This document shows, piece after piece, positions 32,256 through 40,972 of a stretch of 41,922 bases of DNA (its first letter is position 1; each line of letters starts with the position of its first letter). This stretch comes from Paenibacillus sp. 598K (GTDB lineage Bacteria; Bacillota; Bacilli; Paenibacillales; Paenibacillaceae): assembly GCF_003851045.1 (NCBI RefSeq), contig NZ_BFBX01000049.1, positions 39,307 through 81,228 on the forward strand, written 5' to 3'. A model generated the notes under the pieces. It was not told the origin of the DNA, made no database searches, and worked only from the letters and a program-made list of their open reading frames with translations. The translations under genes were made by a program, and so were the position numbers.

Positions 32256-33032
32256 ATGACTCACTCGACTTCCAATAACCAATGGCAGGCGGACACGTAT
32301 GATGATAAGCTGGACTTTGTCTCCAAGATGGGGGGCGGCATACTCTCGTTGCTGCAGCCGCAGCCCGGCGAGCGCGTGCTGGATATCGGCTGCGGGACGG
32401 CCGACCTGACGGCCGAGATCGCGGCGGCTGGCGCAGAGGCGGTCGGCATCGATCTGTCGCCCGAGATGATCGCGCGCGGTCGCGACAAACACCCTCATCT
32501 GAGTCTGAGCGTCGAGAATGCATACACGTATCAGCCGGACGGACACTTCGACGCCGTGTTCTCCAATGCGGCGCTGCACTGGATGAAAGACGCCCATGCA
32601 GTCGCAGCGACCGTAGCGCGCGCATTGCGGATCGGCGGGCGATTCGTCGCCGAGTTCGGCGGCTACCGCAATGTCGCTGCTCTCGTCGAAGCGACTGAGG
32701 CTGCGCTGGCCACACATGGCTATGATCCACAAGGACGGAATCCGTGGTACTTCCCGACCGTCGGCCAATATGCAGCCGTGCTCGAGGAGCAAGGCTTCCT
32801 GGTCACGCTGGCCCAGCACTTCGACCGACCGACGCCGTTGCATGGCGAGAGCGGCGTCCGCGACTGGCTGGACATGATGGCCGACGACTTCTTCCACGAC
32901 GTCAACGCGGAGGACAAAGCAGCGATCTACCAGATGGTTGAGCAACGGCTGCGCCCGGAGCATTATCGCCAAGGCCAATGGATTGCAGACTACCGACGGC
33001 TGCGTGTCTGCGCGATCAAGCAAGCCGACTGA
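32256..33032 (+). CDS. Class I SAM-dependent methyltransferase (trans-aconitate methyltransferase-like)
   Basis: Methyltransferase of 258 residues. Motif I is VLDIGCGTADLT (residues 40-51), followed by acidic GIDLSPEMI, the NAYTYQPDGHFDAVFSNAALHWM block that marks the trans-aconitate/malonyl-ACP methyltransferase group, and RALRIGGRFVAEFGG. The C-terminal half is the variable substrate region (PNPWYFPTVGQYAAVLEEQGF). AAAGGAGGGGAAGC precedes the ATG. Substrate of this individual protein is not inferable. It is a single-gene transcript ending at a good terminator. Confidence 0.92.
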   Translation: MTHSTSNNQWQADTYDDKLDFVSKMGGGILSLLQPQPGERVLDIGCGTADLTAEIAAAGAEAVGIDLSPEMIARGRDKHPHLSLSVENAYTYQPDGHFDAVFSNAALHWMKDAHAVAATVARALRIGGRFVAEFGGYRNVAALVEATEAALATHGYDPQGRNPWYFPTVGQYAAVLEEQGFLVTLAQHFDRPTPLHGESGVRDWLDMMADDFFHDVNAEDKAAIYQMVEQRLRPEHYRQGQWIADYRRLRVCAIKQAD

Positions 33033-33132
33033 GGCTTGATATGAACGACATCGACTTGAAGGAATGGATATTTCTTCTTGCACCATCAGCATGGATATCT
33101 TATACTAAAACCAATATTAGCCTTTGGACGGG

Positions 33133-33177
33133 AAGCACCCCTCTACAGCGTAATTGCTGTTTTGGGGTGCTTTTTTT
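33133..33177 (+). terminator. Intrinsic terminator after the methyltransferase gene
   Basis: AAGCACCCC (33133-33141) pairs with GGGGTGCTT (33164-33172) and encloses ACAGC/GCTGT (33145-33149, 33156-33160). TTTTTTT follows at once. Confidence 0.9.
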
Positions 33178-33212
33178 GTGGCCTCTACCCTTCATACGTC
33201 ATCAAGGCACGA

Positions 33213-33227
33213 CTTAGTATTACTAAG
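33213..33227. promoter_or_regulatory. 15-bp palindrome upstream of the stalk-protein gene
   Basis: CTTAGTA (33213-33219) and TACTAAG (33221-33227) are perfect complements around one central base, an operator-like arrangement. Confidence 0.4.
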
Positions 33228-33262
33228 CATTATCAAATGCCACCCATTAAACTGACTATATC

Positions 33263-33280
33263 TAGCATTCATAGCATTCA
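33263..33280 (+). repeat. Tandem 9-bp repeat upstream of the stalk-protein gene
   Basis: TAGCATTCA occurs twice head to tail (33263-33271 and 33272-33280). It could be a regulator direct repeat; a period of nine bases is slightly short of one helical turn. Confidence 0.4.
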
Positions 33281-33366
33281 GTTAGGAGGTATACGCACCG
33301 ATATTATTTATGAATAGGACGTTTGACCTAATGAACTAAAAACCACACCCCTTGGAGGAATAGATA

Positions 33367-34296
33367 ATGATGAAAAAAATGATCGCTACCGCACTGGTTA
33401 CAACCACACTCCTTACTGGCGTACTCGCTCCATCAGCTGGAGCAGCGCAGGCAAAAATCGTCCGTTCGGACATGCCGATCGAAGTGTTATACGACGCTCG
33501 GAAAATTATCTTTGATGTAAAGCCAAAAATGGTCAGCGGCAGTGTCCTGGTGCCGATCCGGTTCGTGTCCGATAAGCTGGGCGGTCAACTGACCGTGAGC
33601 GGCAAGGACATTACGATCGTCAAGGGCAACCGAACCTTGAAGCTGACGATGAATTCGAAGGCGGCGTCCTTCAACGGAACAGCGGTGACACTGGCACAGC
33701 CGGCCATGGTCGAGAACGGCCGTACCCTGGTGCCGCTGCGTGCGGTGAGTGAGGGCTTGGGGACCGCGGTGGAGTGGGATGGCGTGAACAAGTTTGTGTG
33801 GATTGGATCGAAGGAAGTGCCGTTGTTGGTCGATATTGTGAAGCCGGTGGATATTAAGCCTTATGAGCATTACTACAAAAATAGAGAGTATTTGATGACG
33901 TTCTTAGGAAAAAAATATACCCAAGCATACGTTATTGAAGATAAAGATTTGCCATTTAAAGTTCGAGATGTGGACTATTTAAGAATGGACATGGCTTACG
34001 ACCAAACTAATGCTGAATACTTAAGATTTTCAACAACACTCACCGGTTCAGCCGGAATGTTAACTTATTTACTAGCAAAAGATGAGGAGGCTCGTTCCAG
34101 ACCTGAAAATGCATTTCTTATGGAATCTTTTGATAATTGGATCAGAGTCAGATATACAACCTTCAAGGATGAGAGATATGACAGAAACCGAAATCATCCT
34201 TCGCCAAGTGGGTTCAATCTCAAAAAGGTAGACTATATTGGGCTGGGGGAAGATCTTGAGGGTGCAATATTAATTAAGAACAAATGGAGGAAATAA
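33367..34296 (+). CDS. Secreted stalk-domain protein (copper amine oxidase N-terminal-like)
   Basis: Exported protein of 309 residues. A signal peptide (MKKMIATALVTTTLLTGVLA, then APSAGAAQA) precedes two copper-amine-oxidase-N-like stalk units (about residues 38-95 and 95-155), recognised by VSGSVLVPIRFVSDKLGG and VENGRTLVPLRAVSEGLGTAVEW. From about residue 165 the sequence changes to an unrecognised domain (YYKNREYLMTFLGKKYTQ onward) whose DNA is visibly more AT-rich than the stalk half. The gene starts at ATG 33367 after GGAGG and ends three bases before the next start. Stalk domains are common on secreted cell-surface proteins of Paenibacillaceae and bind no copper themselves. It is probably a partner of the giant protein next door. 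Confidence 0.85.
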   Translation: MMKKMIATALVTTTLLTGVLAPSAGAAQAKIVRSDMPIEVLYDARKIIFDVKPKMVSGSVLVPIRFVSDKLGGQLTVSGKDITIVKGNRTLKLTMNSKAASFNGTAVTLAQPAMVENGRTLVPLRAVSEGLGTAVEWDGVNKFVWIGSKEVPLLVDIVKPVDIKPYEHYYKNREYLMTFLGKKYTQAYVIEDKDLPFKVRDVDYLRMDMAYDQTNAEYLRFSTTLTGSAGMLTYLLAKDEEARSRPENAFLMESFDNWIRVRYTTFKDERYDRNRNHPSPSGFNLKKVDYIGLGEDLEGAILIKNKWRK

Positions 34297-34299
34297 TAC

Positions 34300-37200
34300 G
34301 TGAGATGGCTCTATAAATCAAAAATCCAGATACTTCTCATCGCCTTCTTAATTGTTGGAATGTCCGCTTCGTTCTTCCTGTATGCCCATGCTTCTACGCC
34401 AGGAAATGCGAGTGTTCAGCCTGTGAAGGAAATGGGAAAACCTTTCTCAACCAAAAGGTATGCAGTAGGCTTTGCATATATTGATATCTGGAGCAATTCA
34501 TCTGGACAATGGCAGACATATCAGCCTGGACAACCGAATGTACCTATTAATAATTCGTATACCTTCTCGTTTCCAGGTCGCACTGTAAAAAGCGTGAAAG
34601 TTAGGAACTTCATTTCAAACGATTCCACTGATATGTACTACTTTGTAGAGTCCAGGGCAGAAAGGGTATCTTACTTTACGTACGAAAAGTGGGTTGGAAA
34701 AAATCCATCGAATCCTTCTTTTACAAAGTCAGGGGAAGGTACATCTAACGTTACACTTGATGTAAAAATGACAGGCACCCTAACTGCTACAGAACCATAT
34801 GATCTTATAAGGCTAGGAGGCTCCTGCGCCTACTGCAGTCCCAATGTACAAGGCTTGCGCTATTATTTCCCGATTGTCTTCGAATTTGAACTGAATGGGC
34901 AATATGAAATTCGTCATTTTACTACTTCGGGACAATCGCTGAATAGCGTCTTCACGAACAAAAGTGGTGACATGATCGCGGGCCAGTCCTACCCGTCTGC
35001 GCCACGAAGCAACGCCAATTATAAATATGTCGGCTATAAGAAGACGGATACTGGCGATGAAAAGAAGCTTCAAGACCAACAAATCTCGTCCGGCGTCCCA
35101 AGCTTCACCTATAACGGCAGCTTCGAGAAATACATCGTCAACTACTATTACGAGCCGACATCCGGTAATACTGGCCACAAGGCCACCATCAAGTACATGA
35201 CGCGGGACGGCAAGAGTATCCCCGAGATGCCCAATCCGGCACCCGAGACGATGGTGAAGGGAAACAGCTACGCGTACAAGCGCCAAGTTCATCCGGACTA
35301 CACCTTCGTAGGTCATGCCAAGACGACAACCGGAGCTGAACCTTCGATCAGCAATCTCGTTTCACTTTCCGATCCGCCAGGCTTTAACTTTAACGGCGGC
35401 TTTGATTACAAAGTAAACTTCTATTATGACCGCAAGACGCAACCGTCGACAGGCGCTGGAAAAGTCATCGTCTATCACATGGTACGAACGGCGCCAAGTA
35501 CAACTTTAGTACTGACGGAGGAAGAAACGCTGTTTGTCTCGAAATTACCGGGCTCGATAACAGCGCTCTCCAAGACGAGCCATGGTAAGGTGACAGCGGG
35601 CAATTATTCGTATAGCAGTCGGCCGACCTCGGCCATCAGCGGAAAGAGCAGCTTCACGCTGGAGCTGACCGCGAGCAAGCCGACGGCCTACGTCGTGTTC
35701 TACTATGACAAAGAACAAACCGGACCACCTGGGCTTTTCGTTGATTTTGATATCGAAAAGCAGCCGACGATGTACTTCGGCGATCAGAACAAGCTCACGC
35801 CGAGCATTGCGGTCACAGGAGCAGGCTGCTCTTACCGGGATCATACCTGGACCTTCAATCAAGGGGCAATCTCCAAGTCCTATGGTCCATCCAATGCCAT
35901 GAGCCAGCCGTTCTGGCTGACGCCGCCCTATGATGGCATGGGGCTTGGCACAATCACGATAACGCTTGATGTCACGACGAGCTGCGGGTTGACGGGTAGC
36001 ATGACCAAATCGGTTCAAGTCATCAGCGATCCCACCAACCGACCGCCGATTTTCAACATCGGCTGGTTTAAGGCGGGCAATCTGTACGGCTGGGAGCCAG
36101 ATGCGCAAATCGTCTTGCGCGGGGAGCAAGTCAATCTTCGCGTCATCGTCAATCCTTTGCCACCTGAGATTCCCGGAGGCGGAATGCCTTACGATCCAGA
36201 TGGCGATGAAATCAGCTATTTTTGGCAATTCGGAGATAGCTCCAGTGAATGGATCAGGGGCCTGCCCGATCAGTACGGGTTAGATCCGACGCTGATGGGC
36301 TTCACGAATCTGTTAACTTCTCAAGTAGGCAGTCATCAAATTACGGCGATGGCCATCGATAGCCGAGGGGCAAGCAGTACGCGCACAGCGGTGCTTAACG
36401 TCGTCTCTCCTGAGCCTACACCTGTCATTACGGTGCCGGCTCGCGTCGTGCAGAATCGACCGATCCCTGCGGATGGCATCAACGGGAAGTTGAGCTATGC
36501 TGCACCTGAACGAACGATCCGCGACTATCACTGGACCAATAAAAGAGACTCCTATCCCAACGTCGGCGTAGAAACGGTCGAGCTCGAAGTTACCGACAAC
36601 TACGGCGTACGGAACCTTCCTGAGATGAAGGCGGTCAAGCAAATTAACGTTGTGCCCGATCTGCCGCCAATTGCACGGCTGGAACTTCCAGAACGAGCGT
36701 TACGGGAAGGGTTCGAGATCACCAATACGTCCGAGAGTCCGGATGGCGACATCATCATTCGCAGCACGATACGTTACCGTTACGACAGCAATAACGATGG
36801 CAGCTTCGATGATGAACCGGCGCATCCTTTCGTCTTGTCAGTCGGGGAATCAAGGAGTTTCAAACCCTTAAAAGTCGGTAAATATCGTTTTGATATTGAA
36901 GTCGAGGAAGATTGGGGACTGAAGCACAAGGACTCCTTTTACCTCGAAATCGTCAATGAAATGCCAGCGGTCGGCTTTTCGTTGAAAGGCGAAAATCCGG
37001 AGCCGCCGCAATTCGATATTACGAATGAAAATACACTCTTGATGGCACTCGGCGACAGCTGGCAAGGATCGACGCTCGCGACTCCTAATCTGGATCTCTA
37101 TAAGGAGCTGAACCTGACGTATAACACCTTCCGAGGCGCTTTTACGGCAGGCAGAGCGTTGAATCCGTATCTATCGCCTGCGCCGGAGAGCGTGGTCAGG

Positions 37201-40200
37201 ACGGAGACGAAACGAATAGAAGGGTATGAGCTCCTCCGAAGGGAGGGGGCGGACAATCCAAGAGATCTCACATTGGTCAGGCCGGGCATATTGGGCGACG
37301 AGAATGTCCCCTTCATTTTTGGTCGGGTACCGTATGAAGAGATAAGCGGTCAGTACGACTATAATAATAGTGGGAGACTGAAAACGTCGGCGGGGACGTA
37401 TTGGCAGGAGAAACAGATGGGCACCGAGATGACACCGCAAAATAGAAATTACGTCCGCTTGTATCTCGCCCACGACATTAAAGGCGGCTCATACTCGTAT
37501 AAGTGTATCCGCATGCTGAGTTCGACATCGGATTCCGGGGATTACTATAACTTCGATTGTCAGATTACCCGGACCGACCAAAATGGAGAAGTCAGTTGGA
37601 CGCATCAGGGACCGCGGTACCAAAATGTTCAAGGCTTATCCAATGAGATGCCGTATTCCTTGGCGGTGCGGAGGGACATGTATTCTGGTCAACCCTCCGG
37701 TGGCTTCATGACCATTAGCGCCGATGGTACAAAAATCGGCTTTAACGAACGATGGGATGGTAACAGCTCATACACCTTTACAAAATGGTTTGATATCGAG
37801 ACGTTGGACCCTGTATCCAATGCCGTACCGTACACCTTGCCTGTGACAGATTTTTCAGACTGGGACGGTGTTCGTACGGAAACATACACGCTGTACGAAG
37901 ATGACGATGTACTTGTCAAATCGGTTCGCACTACGCTCACGGAGAAAGATTCTTACCCCAACTACAGACGGACCATCAATCAACATGTGTCATCAGTCAA
38001 TAAACAGACAGGCACAGAAACGAAATATCCGATTCTAGTGAACCGTAGCGCAAACGAGTCGCATGGAGGGACAGGGAGCTGCTGGTGGGGCGGCGGCTCC
38101 ATCTATACTTCGATCCCGGTGGTGGATGTGGAGTTTTCCGTTTCAAGAGATGGCACGATTTACGCTGTGGAGTCCTTCAAAAAAGTACATGTAATAGACA
38201 AGCATGGAACGAAACTGAAGGAGTTCGACACGCTTAATAAATACCCCACCTATAACTATAAGTGTGATGGCGGGTATACGACCAAGTACCAATATGTCGT
38301 CCTTGACTTGGGCTTGAAGGATGACGGAAAATTTGTGCTCCGCTTGGCTGAAATCTATGATGTGGCCCGTCTTGCCGATACAAGTGGCTCTTACATGGAT
38401 GTCTATACCTACGCGATGGAGCAAAGCTTGCCTACGCGACCTTACGGGTCGAATGAAATCGGTCAAGTGCTGAAGAAAGACACAACAATCAAAAATGCGG
38501 ATTATACCTTTGATGTGCAGCAGAGTTTCCTCAATCCGATGACGCTAAATCCATCCGGTCTGAACTTCCGGGCTCAAGATCATCGCAACATGTACCGTCT
38601 GGAAATCTCGGATCGACGCATGGCGGTGTCCAAGATTGTGAACGGACAACGGACGCAGCTCGGATCAGCCGCTATCGCGCTGAATGCCGAGGAATTCAGC
38701 ACCGTCAAGGTATCAACACGCGGCAACAAAATTAAGGTGCGGTACAAGGGACTGCCGTTATTCGAGGTCAGCGACTCCACCTTCGAGGAAGGAACGTACG
38801 GCTTCTTCATGAACGCCTATGGCTCCAACTTCCGCAACCTGATCGTCGGCGTGCCAATCGAGGCAAACAATGAGCTGGACAACATCGGTCTGGTCGGTGA
38901 GAAGCTGAACTACACGACCACCTTCGACGATGTGGAAAAGGATGAACGCATTGAGGCGGACGATGAATGGACCTATGTGCACACCGATCCGGACAAGTTC
39001 CTCGATAGCGGGGACGGCTACTCCGGACGGTCGAGCCACCATGAACGGACGTATAGCACGCCACGGCAAAGTCTGGATAAAGTCGGCGTATATTCCATTA
39101 CGTACGCTGCCAAGGACGATCCGACCCCCGAAGGGTACAAGCATCCCGATCCGACCTTTGCCGAGTACATTCAGCAGGCGGATGCGTATACGCAGTTCGT
39201 GACGATCCATCGCAGGCCGATCGCCAAGTTCACGGTCAAGCAGGCAGCGGATTATCTCGTCACTTACACGGATACAAGCTACGATCCGGACCGCTATCTG
39301 CCGAACGGCACCTGCTCGCGGGAGAATACCGGCATCGACTATTGCCGGACACGCGGCATTACGAGCTATACGTATGAATATATCGATCCGAAGGGCGAGA
39401 AGTTCGACGGCCAGCTGCGCCGGCCAAGCTATGCGGGCCTGTACACGCTGCGTCTGAGCGTACGAGACGAGTACGGCGCATGGTCGGACTGGTACGAGCA
39501 GGAGCTGTTCCTTGACGGAGAGCCGCCTAACACGCCGCCAGTGCCGGGCTTCACGCAGAGCCACACGAATACGTTCCGGGGCGTAGAGATTACGTTCGAT
39601 TCGACGGCTTACGATGCGGAGGACGGAGCGAGGGAGAATCTGAAGCACTGGTACTATATCCAGAAAGACCAGGCTGGTGAAGCTGAGGTGCTGGCGAGCA
39701 ACTCGCGGACGAGCTGGACCAAGACCTTCAGCTCGCTCGGACGCTTCTACATCCGTCAAGTCGTTGAGGACTCGGGTGGTCTGCGGGCGACCGTACAACG
39801 GGTCGTCACTATCGCCAATGCCCCACCGACGACGAACATCACGAATCCGTCCAGCACCAACCAGAATCGTCCGACGATCCTGACGGAGCTGCGGCCAAAC
39901 TTGACCTGGAACTACCACGATGATGGCGATGAGCAAGCGAGGTATCAGCTGCGGATCTACCGTTATGGCGGCGTGCATCAGTATAACACGGCCGAGATCG
40001 CCAGCAGCGACAAGTTCCACGTGCCGACCGTCGATCTGCCGGAGAACGTCGACATGTACGTCGAGGTGCGCGCCTATGACGGCTATGTATGGGGCGAATG
40101 GAGTGCGCCGAAGTACTTCCGGATCGTCACGAATCGGCCGCCGGTCGCTGACTTCGACTGGTCGCCGAAGCCGGTATATGAAGGCGATCGACTGCGGCTG

Positions 40201-40812
40201 ATCGACCGCTCCAGCGACCCGGATGGCGATCGGCTTACCTACAGCTGGCGGATCGGGCGACCGAACGGCACCACCTTCACCTCGACGCTGGCCTCTCCGG
40301 AGCTTGCGGGCGTCGCGCCTGGTTCGTATCCAGCGACGTTGACCGTATCTGACGGCACAGCGACCGCTTCGACGAGCAAGACGATCACTGTGCTGCCGCT
40401 CTCGATCACCGCCGAGGTCCATCACACGCCGCTCTGGCTGGAGCGACACCGCGATGCTGGCCATGAGACGGTCGAGGTGCCCAAGGACTTCTATGCGGGC
40501 GAGATCTTCGTCCTTCAGGCGACCGTCTCCCCTGCTCCGGTACGGACCGTCACGGCTGTCCTGGATACGCAAGGCCTGGACCGCCGCAGACTGCTGACGA
40601 CAACGACGCTCAGCCGAGTGGGTACGACACTGCAGTATGACGGCGAGCTGTACGACGAGCGCTGGAGCTCTGTCACGGAGGGGCTGCCCAAGGGGGCGCA
40701 GCACATTCGGTTCACCGTGGAATATGCCAATGGCGTCGTCAAGACGACCGAGGTCCCGATTCATATTCTCGGCAATGTGCTTGAATCGGTTGGCGTTCAC
40801 CGCAGACAGTAG
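34300..40812 (+). CDS. Giant secreted multidomain protein with MucBP-like and PKD domains
   Basis: 2170 residues, starting at GTG 34300 nine bases after GGAGG. Residues 1-31 are a signal peptide (ILLIAFLIVGMSASFFLYAHA). Reading order: a unique region (35-200); two MucBP-like units with paired VNYYYEP/VNFYYDR ends (about 220-290 and 294-377); a related unit (385-470); Ig/PKD-like domains (580-700 with YDPDGDEISYFWQFGD, 708-786, 790-890); a tyrosine- and tryptophan-rich, propeller-like region (910-1380); a LamG-like domain (1398-1520); PKD-like domains (1540-1640, 1640-1740, 1745-1842); a fibronectin-III-like domain (1843-1945); a classical PKD domain (1946-2033, SSDPDGDRLTYSWRI); and a C-terminal domain (2035-2170). 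There is no LPXTG, SLH or transmembrane anchor, so it is secreted or held by protein partners. A role in adhesion or glycan binding is inference. Confidence 0.85.
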   Translation: MRWLYKSKIQILLIAFLIVGMSASFFLYAHASTPGNASVQPVKEMGKPFSTKRYAVGFAYIDIWSNSSGQWQTYQPGQPNVPINNSYTFSFPGRTVKSVKVRNFISNDSTDMYYFVESRAERVSYFTYEKWVGKNPSNPSFTKSGEGTSNVTLDVKMTGTLTATEPYDLIRLGGSCAYCSPNVQGLRYYFPIVFEFELNGQYEIRHFTTSGQSLNSVFTNKSGDMIAGQSYPSAPRSNANYKYVGYKKTDTGDEKKLQDQQISSGVPSFTYNGSFEKYIVNYYYEPTSGNTGHKATIKYMTRDGKSIPEMPNPAPETMVKGNSYAYKRQVHPDYTFVGHAKTTTGAEPSISNLVSLSDPPGFNFNGGFDYKVNFYYDRKTQPSTGAGKVIVYHMVRTAPSTTLVLTEEETLFVSKLPGSITALSKTSHGKVTAGNYSYSSRPTSAISGKSSFTLELTASKPTAYVVFYYDKEQTGPPGLFVDFDIEKQPTMYFGDQNKLTPSIAVTGAGCSYRDHTWTFNQGAISKSYGPSNAMSQPFWLTPPYDGMGLGTITITLDVTTSCGLTGSMTKSVQVISDPTNRPPIFNIGWFKAGNLYGWEPDAQIVLRGEQVNLRVIVNPLPPEIPGGGMPYDPDGDEISYFWQFGDSSSEWIRGLPDQYGLDPTLMGFTNLLTSQVGSHQITAMAIDSRGASSTRTAVLNVVSPEPTPVITVPARVVQNRPIPADGINGKLSYAAPERTIRDYHWTNKRDSYPNVGVETVELEVTDNYGVRNLPEMKAVKQINVVPDLPPIARLELPERALREGFEITNTSESPDGDIIIRSTIRYRYDSNNDGSFDDEPAHPFVLSVGESRSFKPLKVGKYRFDIEVEEDWGLKHKDSFYLEIVNEMPAVGFSLKGENPEPPQFDITNENTLLMALGDSWQGSTLATPNLDLYKELNLTYNTFRGAFTAGRALNPYLSPAPESVVRTETKRIEGYELLRREGADNPRDLTLVRPGILGDENVPFIFGRVPYEEISGQYDYNNSGRLKTSAGTYWQEKQMGTEMTPQNRNYVRLYLAHDIKGGSYSYKCIRMLSSTSDSGDYYNFDCQITRTDQNGEVSWTHQGPRYQNVQGLSNEMPYSLAVRRDMYSGQPSGGFMTISADGTKIGFNERWDGNSSYTFTKWFDIETLDPVSNAVPYTLPVTDFSDWDGVRTETYTLYEDDDVLVKSVRTTLTEKDSYPNYRRTINQHVSSVNKQTGTETKYPILVNRSANESHGGTGSCWWGGGSIYTSIPVVDVEFSVSRDGTIYAVESFKKVHVIDKHGTKLKEFDTLNKYPTYNYKCDGGYTTKYQYVVLDLGLKDDGKFVLRLAEIYDVARLADTSGSYMDVYTYAMEQSLPTRPYGSNEIGQVLKKDTTIKNADYTFDVQQSFLNPMTLNPSGLNFRAQDHRNMYRLEISDRRMAVSKIVNGQRTQLGSAAIALNAEEFSTVKVSTRGNKIKVRYKGLPLFEVSDSTFEEGTYGFFMNAYGSNFRNLIVGVPIEANNELDNIGLVGEKLNYTTTFDDVEKDERIEADDEWTYVHTDPDKFLDSGDGYSGRSSHHERTYSTPRQSLDKVGVYSITYAAKDDPTPEGYKHPDPTFAEYIQQADAYTQFVTIHRRPIAKFTVKQAADYLVTYTDTSYDPDRYLPNGTCSRENTGIDYCRTRGITSYTYEYIDPKGEKFDGQLRRPSYAGLYTLRLSVRDEYGAWSDWYEQELFLDGEPPNTPPVPGFTQSHTNTFRGVEITFDSTAYDAEDGARENLKHWYYIQKDQAGEAEVLASNSRTSWTKTFSSLGRFYIRQVVEDSGGLRATVQRVVTIANAPPTTNITNPSSTNQNRPTILTELRPNLTWNYHDDGDEQARYQLRIYRYGGVHQYNTAEIASSDKFHVPTVDLPENVDMYVEVRAYDGYVWGEWSAPKYFRIVTNRPPVADFDWSPKPVYEGDRLRLIDRSSDPDGDRLTYSWRIGRPNGTTFTSTLASPELAGVAPGSYPATLTVSDGTATASTSKTITVLPLSITAEVHHTPLWLERHRDAGHETVEVPKDFYAGEIFVLQATVSPAPVRTVTAVLDTQGLDRRRLLTTTTLSRVGTTLQYDGELYDERWSSVTEGLPKGAQHIRFTVEYANGVVKTTEVPIHILGNVLESVGVHRRQ

Positions 40813-40822
40813 CCAATGACAC

Positions 40823-40866
40823 AGCTTCCACCCCTGCTCCCCTTGGAGCTCGGGTGGAAGCTTTTT
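40823..40866 (+). terminator. Strong intrinsic terminator after the giant gene
   Basis: AGCTTCCACCC (40823-40833) and GGGTGGAAGCT (40852-40862) form a perfect 11-bp stem enclosing GCTCC/GGAGC (40836-40840, 40845-40849), followed by TTTTT. It confirms that the stalk and giant genes form their own unit. Confidence 0.92.
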
Positions 40867-40881
40867 GTATTGCGTTATCAC

Positions 40882-40911
40882 TTGACGGACCGTCCTGCTC
40901 CCTCCTATAAT
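40882..40911 (+). promoter_or_regulatory. Sigma-A promoter of the ROK-family gene
   Basis: TTGACG (40882-40887), an 18-bp spacer and a perfect TATAAT (40906-40911) precede the gene. The expected start point is near 40918, inside the inverted repeat described next. Confidence 0.8.
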
Positions 40912-40935
40912 TAGTTAGGAAGTCTTACTAACTAT
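40911..40935. promoter_or_regulatory. XylR-like operator over the ROK gene start point
   Basis: TAGTTAG (40912-40918) and CTAACTA (40928-40934) are a perfect inverted repeat. Read as TTAGTT-N13-AACTAT, it has the half-sites and 25-bp length of the B. subtilis XylR operator (TTAGTT-N13-AACTAA) with one mismatch. It overlaps the -10 box and the start point, which suggests autorepression. Confidence 0.6.
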
Positions 40936-40972
40936 ATAATCAACATTATACGTTTAAAAAGGAGCCGCTCCC

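Larger units (their letters stand above)
33033..33366. other. Intergenic region ahead of the secreted-protein locus
   Basis: This 334-base gap contains the methyltransferase terminator (33133-33177), a 15-bp perfect palindrome (33213-33227) and a 9-bp tandem repeat (33263-33280). An AGGAGG at 33284-33289 is not followed by a usable start codon. I find no good sigma-A promoter for the stalk-protein gene, so its promoter is weak, activator-dependent or read by another sigma factor. Confidence 0.5.

Noticed and set aside
38758..40881. 707-codon open frame on the minus strand, antisense to the end of the giant gene
   Set aside because: It mirrors a GC-rich coding frame on the other strand, has no recognisable domain, is rich in Arg/His/Leu as such shadows are, and its translation runs across the terminator of the giant gene.
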